From Gammaproteobacteria bacterium (lineage in GTDB: Bacteria > Pseudomonadota > Gammaproteobacteria > Pseudomonadales > UBA7434), in contig JAJRPK010000356.1 of NCBI GenBank assembly GCA_024280785.1, positions 1 to 8,317 on the forward strand: DNA of 8,317 nucleotides, in the 5' to 3' direction. The notes below the pieces were generated by a model. The model made no database searches and was not told where the DNA came from. It saw only the letters and a program-made list of their open reading frames with translations. Positions 6,064-8,317 of the stretch are shown here, piece by piece. Each line of letters starts with the position of its first letter. Position 1 is the stretch's first letter. A program made the position numbers and the translations under genes.

Positions 6064-7959
6064 GTGTCAAAAATTAAAAAACTCAGCGCTCGACTGGCGA
6101 ATCAGATTGCCGCTGGCGAGGTGGTCGATAGACCTGCGTCTGTGCTAAAAGAACTGATCGAAAATTCACTGGATGCAGGCGCCAAGCAGATTGATGTTGA
6201 AATCGAAGCGGGTGGAACGAAGCGAATTATGGTTCGCGACGACGGTTGCGGTATTGCTAAAGACGATATGACACTGGCGTTAGATTCGCATGCGACCAGT
6301 AAAATATATGATCTCGATGATTTAAATGAAGTGGCTTCTCTAGGGTTTCGGGGTGAAGCACTGGCAAGTATTGGTTCGGTGGCAAGATTGTCGCTGGTCG
6401 CAAACTCAGAGGACGACACGGCTCAGGCATGGCAGGCAATGTGCTCGGGCCGTGATATGGAGGTAGAGTTGAGTCCTGCGGCTAGACCTAAGGGGACGAC
6501 CGTCGATGTAAAAGATTTATTTTTTAACACTCCGGCGCGCCGAAAATTCTTGCGCACAGAGAAAACAGAATACAATCATCTTGACGAAGTGTTTCGCAGA
6601 AATGCATTAGGGTCATTTCACACAGGCTTTCGTTTGACGCATAACGGCAAGGCCACGCAAGTGCTGAGGCCCTGCTCATCGCGGCTAGAGCAAGAATTAA
6701 GAGTTGCCAAACTTTTAGGTCAGCCTTTTATTGATAGTGCTATACACATAGACATAAAACATAGCGACTTTTCATTGCGTGGCTGGGTAGCCCAGCCAAG
6801 TTACTCGCGCAGCCAGTCAGACATGCAGTATTTTTTTGTTAACGGCCGCGTTGTTAAAGACAAAGTGATAGGCCACGCGGTGCGACAAGCCTATCGTGAC
6901 GTGTTGTTTCATGGCCGTCACCCGGCCTTTGTCTTGTATTTTGAATTAGATCCCGCAACCGTTGATGTTAATGTTCACCCCTCTAAACACGAAGTTCGAT
7001 TTCGAGAAAGTAGAAGCGTGCACGATTTTATTTATCGATCACTGCATAAGGCCTTGGCCGATGTCCGGCCTCATGACAATTTAACGCGAGAAGAAAGCAG
7101 CGGCAGTGCGGGTTATCAGGGAGATTTGGCGGCTAGCTTAGCGGCAAACCTTAGCCATCAGGTTCCGATGAGTTTGGCCGAGCCAAGAAGCGCAAACTAT
7201 TCTTCGTTAAGGCATTCGGTTTCGGGCAGAAGCTCTGGCGGCTTTTCATCTTCGCATTCAGAGCTGTACGGTAATACTTCTGACGCTATTGCTGTTGTTA
7301 GTGCCGGTGTTAGTGCAGGTGTTGGCACCGGTGTTGATGCTAGAGCTAATGCTACATTGTTAGACAGTTCGGAGATCCCTCCATTAGGTTACGCGATTGC
7401 ACAATTAAAGGGTATTTATATTCTGGCAGAAAACATCGATGGGCTAATTGTTGTCGATATGCATGCAGCTCATGAACGAATTACCTACGAACGAATGAAG
7501 GCCTCGCGAGATGCCGAAGGCCTGCAGACGCAGCCGTTACTGGTACCGGTTAGTCTGGCGCTAAGTGAAAAAGAAGCCAATTGTGCCGAGGCCAACGAAA
7601 CAATATTTACTGGCTTGGGCATCGAATTGCAAAGGGTTTCTAGCGAATCGATTATTATTCGTCAATTGCCTGTGCTGTTAGCGGCTAGCGATGCTGAGAT
7701 GTTAGTGCGTGACGTGTTGGCAGACTTATTACAGTATGGAAACAGCGACCGAATAATGAATCACCTCGACGATATTCTGTCGACTATGGCTTGCCATGGA
7801 TCGGTAAGAGCTAACCGCCGTTTAACTCTTCCTGAAATGAATGCCTTGCTTCGAGATATGGAGCGTACCGAGCGCAGCAGTCAGTGTAACCATGGTCGGC
7901 CAACTTGGACGGCCATGACTTTGGCTGAGCTAGACAAGCTTTTTTTACGTGGGCAATAA
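6064..7959 (+). CDS. mutL: DNA mismatch repair protein MutL, endonuclease-type
   Basis: Links MutS mismatch recognition to strand removal. The N-terminal GHKL ATPase (1-335) has KELIENSLDAGA (29-40; general base E30, metal-binding N34), DDGCGI (59-64), HATSKI (76-81), GFRGEA (94-99), GTTVDVKDLFFNTPARRKF (144-162) and VDVNVHPSKHEVRF (300-313). A low-complexity linker spans about 335-437. The C-terminal dimerisation domain carries D465MHAAHERITYE476, matching the D-x-H-A-x2-E-x4-E metal motif of nicking MutL proteins, plus MACHGS (575-580), CNHGRP (608-613) and FLR (627-629). E. coli-type MutL lacks this set, so this organism probably works without MutH (inference). The length of 631 is normal. 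GTG 6064 is chosen because an in-frame TAA lies at 6055-6057 and the next residues match the family N-terminus. No Shine-Dalgarno is seen. The 109 nt after amiB hold no clear gene. Confidence 0.97.
   Translation: MSKIKKLSARLANQIAAGEVVDRPASVLKELIENSLDAGAKQIDVEIEAGGTKRIMVRDDGCGIAKDDMTLALDSHATSKIYDLDDLNEVASLGFRGEALASIGSVARLSLVANSEDDTAQAWQAMCSGRDMEVELSPAARPKGTTVDVKDLFFNTPARRKFLRTEKTEYNHLDEVFRRNALGSFHTGFRLTHNGKATQVLRPCSSRLEQELRVAKLLGQPFIDSAIHIDIKHSDFSLRGWVAQPSYSRSQSDMQYFFVNGRVVKDKVIGHAVRQAYRDVLFHGRHPAFVLYFELDPATVDVNVHPSKHEVRFRESRSVHDFIYRSLHKALADVRPHDNLTREESSGSAGYQGDLAASLAANLSHQVPMSLAEPRSANYSSLRHSVSGRSSGGFSSSHSELYGNTSDAIAVVSAGVSAGVGTGVDARANATLLDSSEIPPLGYAIAQLKGIYILAENIDGLIVVDMHAAHERITYERMKASRDAEGLQTQPLLVPVSLALSEKEANCAEANETIFTGLGIELQRVSSESIIIRQLPVLLAASDAEMLVRDVLADLLQYGNSDRIMNHLDDILSTMACHGSVRANRRLTLPEMNALLRDMERTERSSQCNHGRPTWTAMTLAELDKLFLRGQ
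7297..7344. repeat. 12-bp in-frame imperfect tandem repeat in the MutL linker
   Basis: Four 12-bp units start at 7297, 7309, 7321 and 7333: gttagtgccggt, gttagtgcaggt, gttggcaccggt, gttgatgctaga. They encode VSAG, VSAG, VGTG and VDAR (MutL residues 412-427). The first two differ by one base and the fourth is degenerate. They lie in the flexible linker, where length changes should be tolerated. Confidence 0.8.
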
Positions 7960-8317
7960 CTCACGCTCAAAGTTGTTGCCTCCAGCCGTTTTTCTAATGG
8001 GGCCGACTGCCAGTGGCAAAACTGATTTAGCCGAGATTCTGTGTGCCCGGTGGCCATTCGAAGTTATTAGTGTTGATTCTGCACTAATTTATCGTGACAT
8101 GAATATCGGTACGGCAAAGCCCGATACCGAATTTTTACGGCGGCTTCCCCATCATCTTATCGATATTCGCAATCCCGATGAGGTGTATTCAGCTGCAGAA
8201 TTTCGCATCGACGCGTTAAAGCTAATGTCGGAAATCACTCAAAGAGGCAAGGTGCCGTTGTTGGTGGGCGGAACGATGCTGTACTTTAAAATTTTACTTG
8301 ATGGGATCGCATCGATG
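7949..8317 (+). CDS. miaA: tRNA dimethylallyltransferase MiaA, 5' part only
   Basis: Transfers a dimethylallyl group to N6 of adenosine 37 in tRNAs that read UNN codons, the first step of i6A/ms2i6A formation in the cytosol. The first 123 codons are present and the frame is open to the window edge, which cuts the gene at well under half of the usual ~310 residues. The P-loop GPTASGKT spans 18-25. ISVDSALIYRDMNIGTAKP (40-58) holds the conserved aspartate D43, HHLIDI lies at about 67-72, and LVGGTMLYFK follows near the end. The start is placed at GTG 7949, which overlaps the mutL stop by 11 nt and gives a 17-residue lead to the MGPTASGKT segment, like E. coli MiaA. TTG 7973 or 7976 are alternatives; ATG 7997 would cut into the first strand. 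No Shine-Dalgarno is visible, so coupling to mutL is likely. hfq would be expected next, outside the window. Confidence 0.95.
   Translation, partial: MGNNSRSKLLPPAVFLMGPTASGKTDLAEILCARWPFEVISVDSALIYRDMNIGTAKPDTEFLRRLPHHLIDIRNPDEVYSAAEFRIDALKLMSEITQRGKVPLLVGGTMLYFKILLDGIASM

Noticed and set aside
6102..6419. 105-codon minus-strand open frame inside mutL
   Set aside because: It is antisense to the conserved ATPase motifs and has a Ser/Ala-rich shadow composition.
1..8317. CRISPR array, insertion sequence, prophage or tRNA genes
   Set aside because: I saw no spaced repeats, transposase, integrase, terminal inverted repeats or tRNA cloverleaf sequence; the window is a conserved chromosomal block.

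Overview
The window looks like a chromosomal housekeeping stretch from a gammaproteobacterium of moderate GC content. The order queG (divergent) / nnr (yjeF) - tsaE (yjeE) - amiB - mutL - miaA is the classic gammaproteobacterial arrangement known from E. coli and Pseudomonas, where hfq usually follows miaA. MutL carries the metal-binding endonuclease motifs, and AmiB ends in a LysM domain. Both point away from the Enterobacteriaceae and towards a Pseudomonas, Cellvibrio or Oceanospirillales-like marine lineage, which is an inference.

Layout. Positions 1-265 hold no recognisable gene, only a 14-bp direct repeat. Positions 266-1129 (minus) encode a 2-oxoglutarate/Fe(II) prolyl-4-hydroxylase-type oxygenase with an N-terminal SEC-C zinc motif and a repetitive Asn-Pro-Asp tail. 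Positions 1213-2319 (minus) encode QueG, and a weak terminator-like hairpin separates it from the oxygenase. The divergent gap at 2320-2456 carries a TATAAT box and what looks like a small single-span membrane protein split by a one-base frame change. From 2457 to the right edge there is one plus-strand gene train: nnr, tsaE (11-nt overlap), amiB (5-nt gap), mutL (109-nt gap) and the first 123 codons of miaA (11-nt overlap).

Themes. QueG (queuosine, position 34), TsaE (t6A, position 37) and MiaA (i6A, position 37) all modify tRNA anticodon loops. Nnr repairs damaged NAD(P)H, AmiB splits septal peptidoglycan, and MutL works in mismatch repair. The oxygenase may modify a protein, but its substrate is unknown.

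I found no clear new multi-gene system. The least ordinary items are the split small membrane ORF ahead of nnr, the SEC-C/oxygenase fusion, in-frame tandem repeats in the oxygenase tail and the MutL linker, and the lack of convincing Shine-Dalgarno sequences at every gene start.
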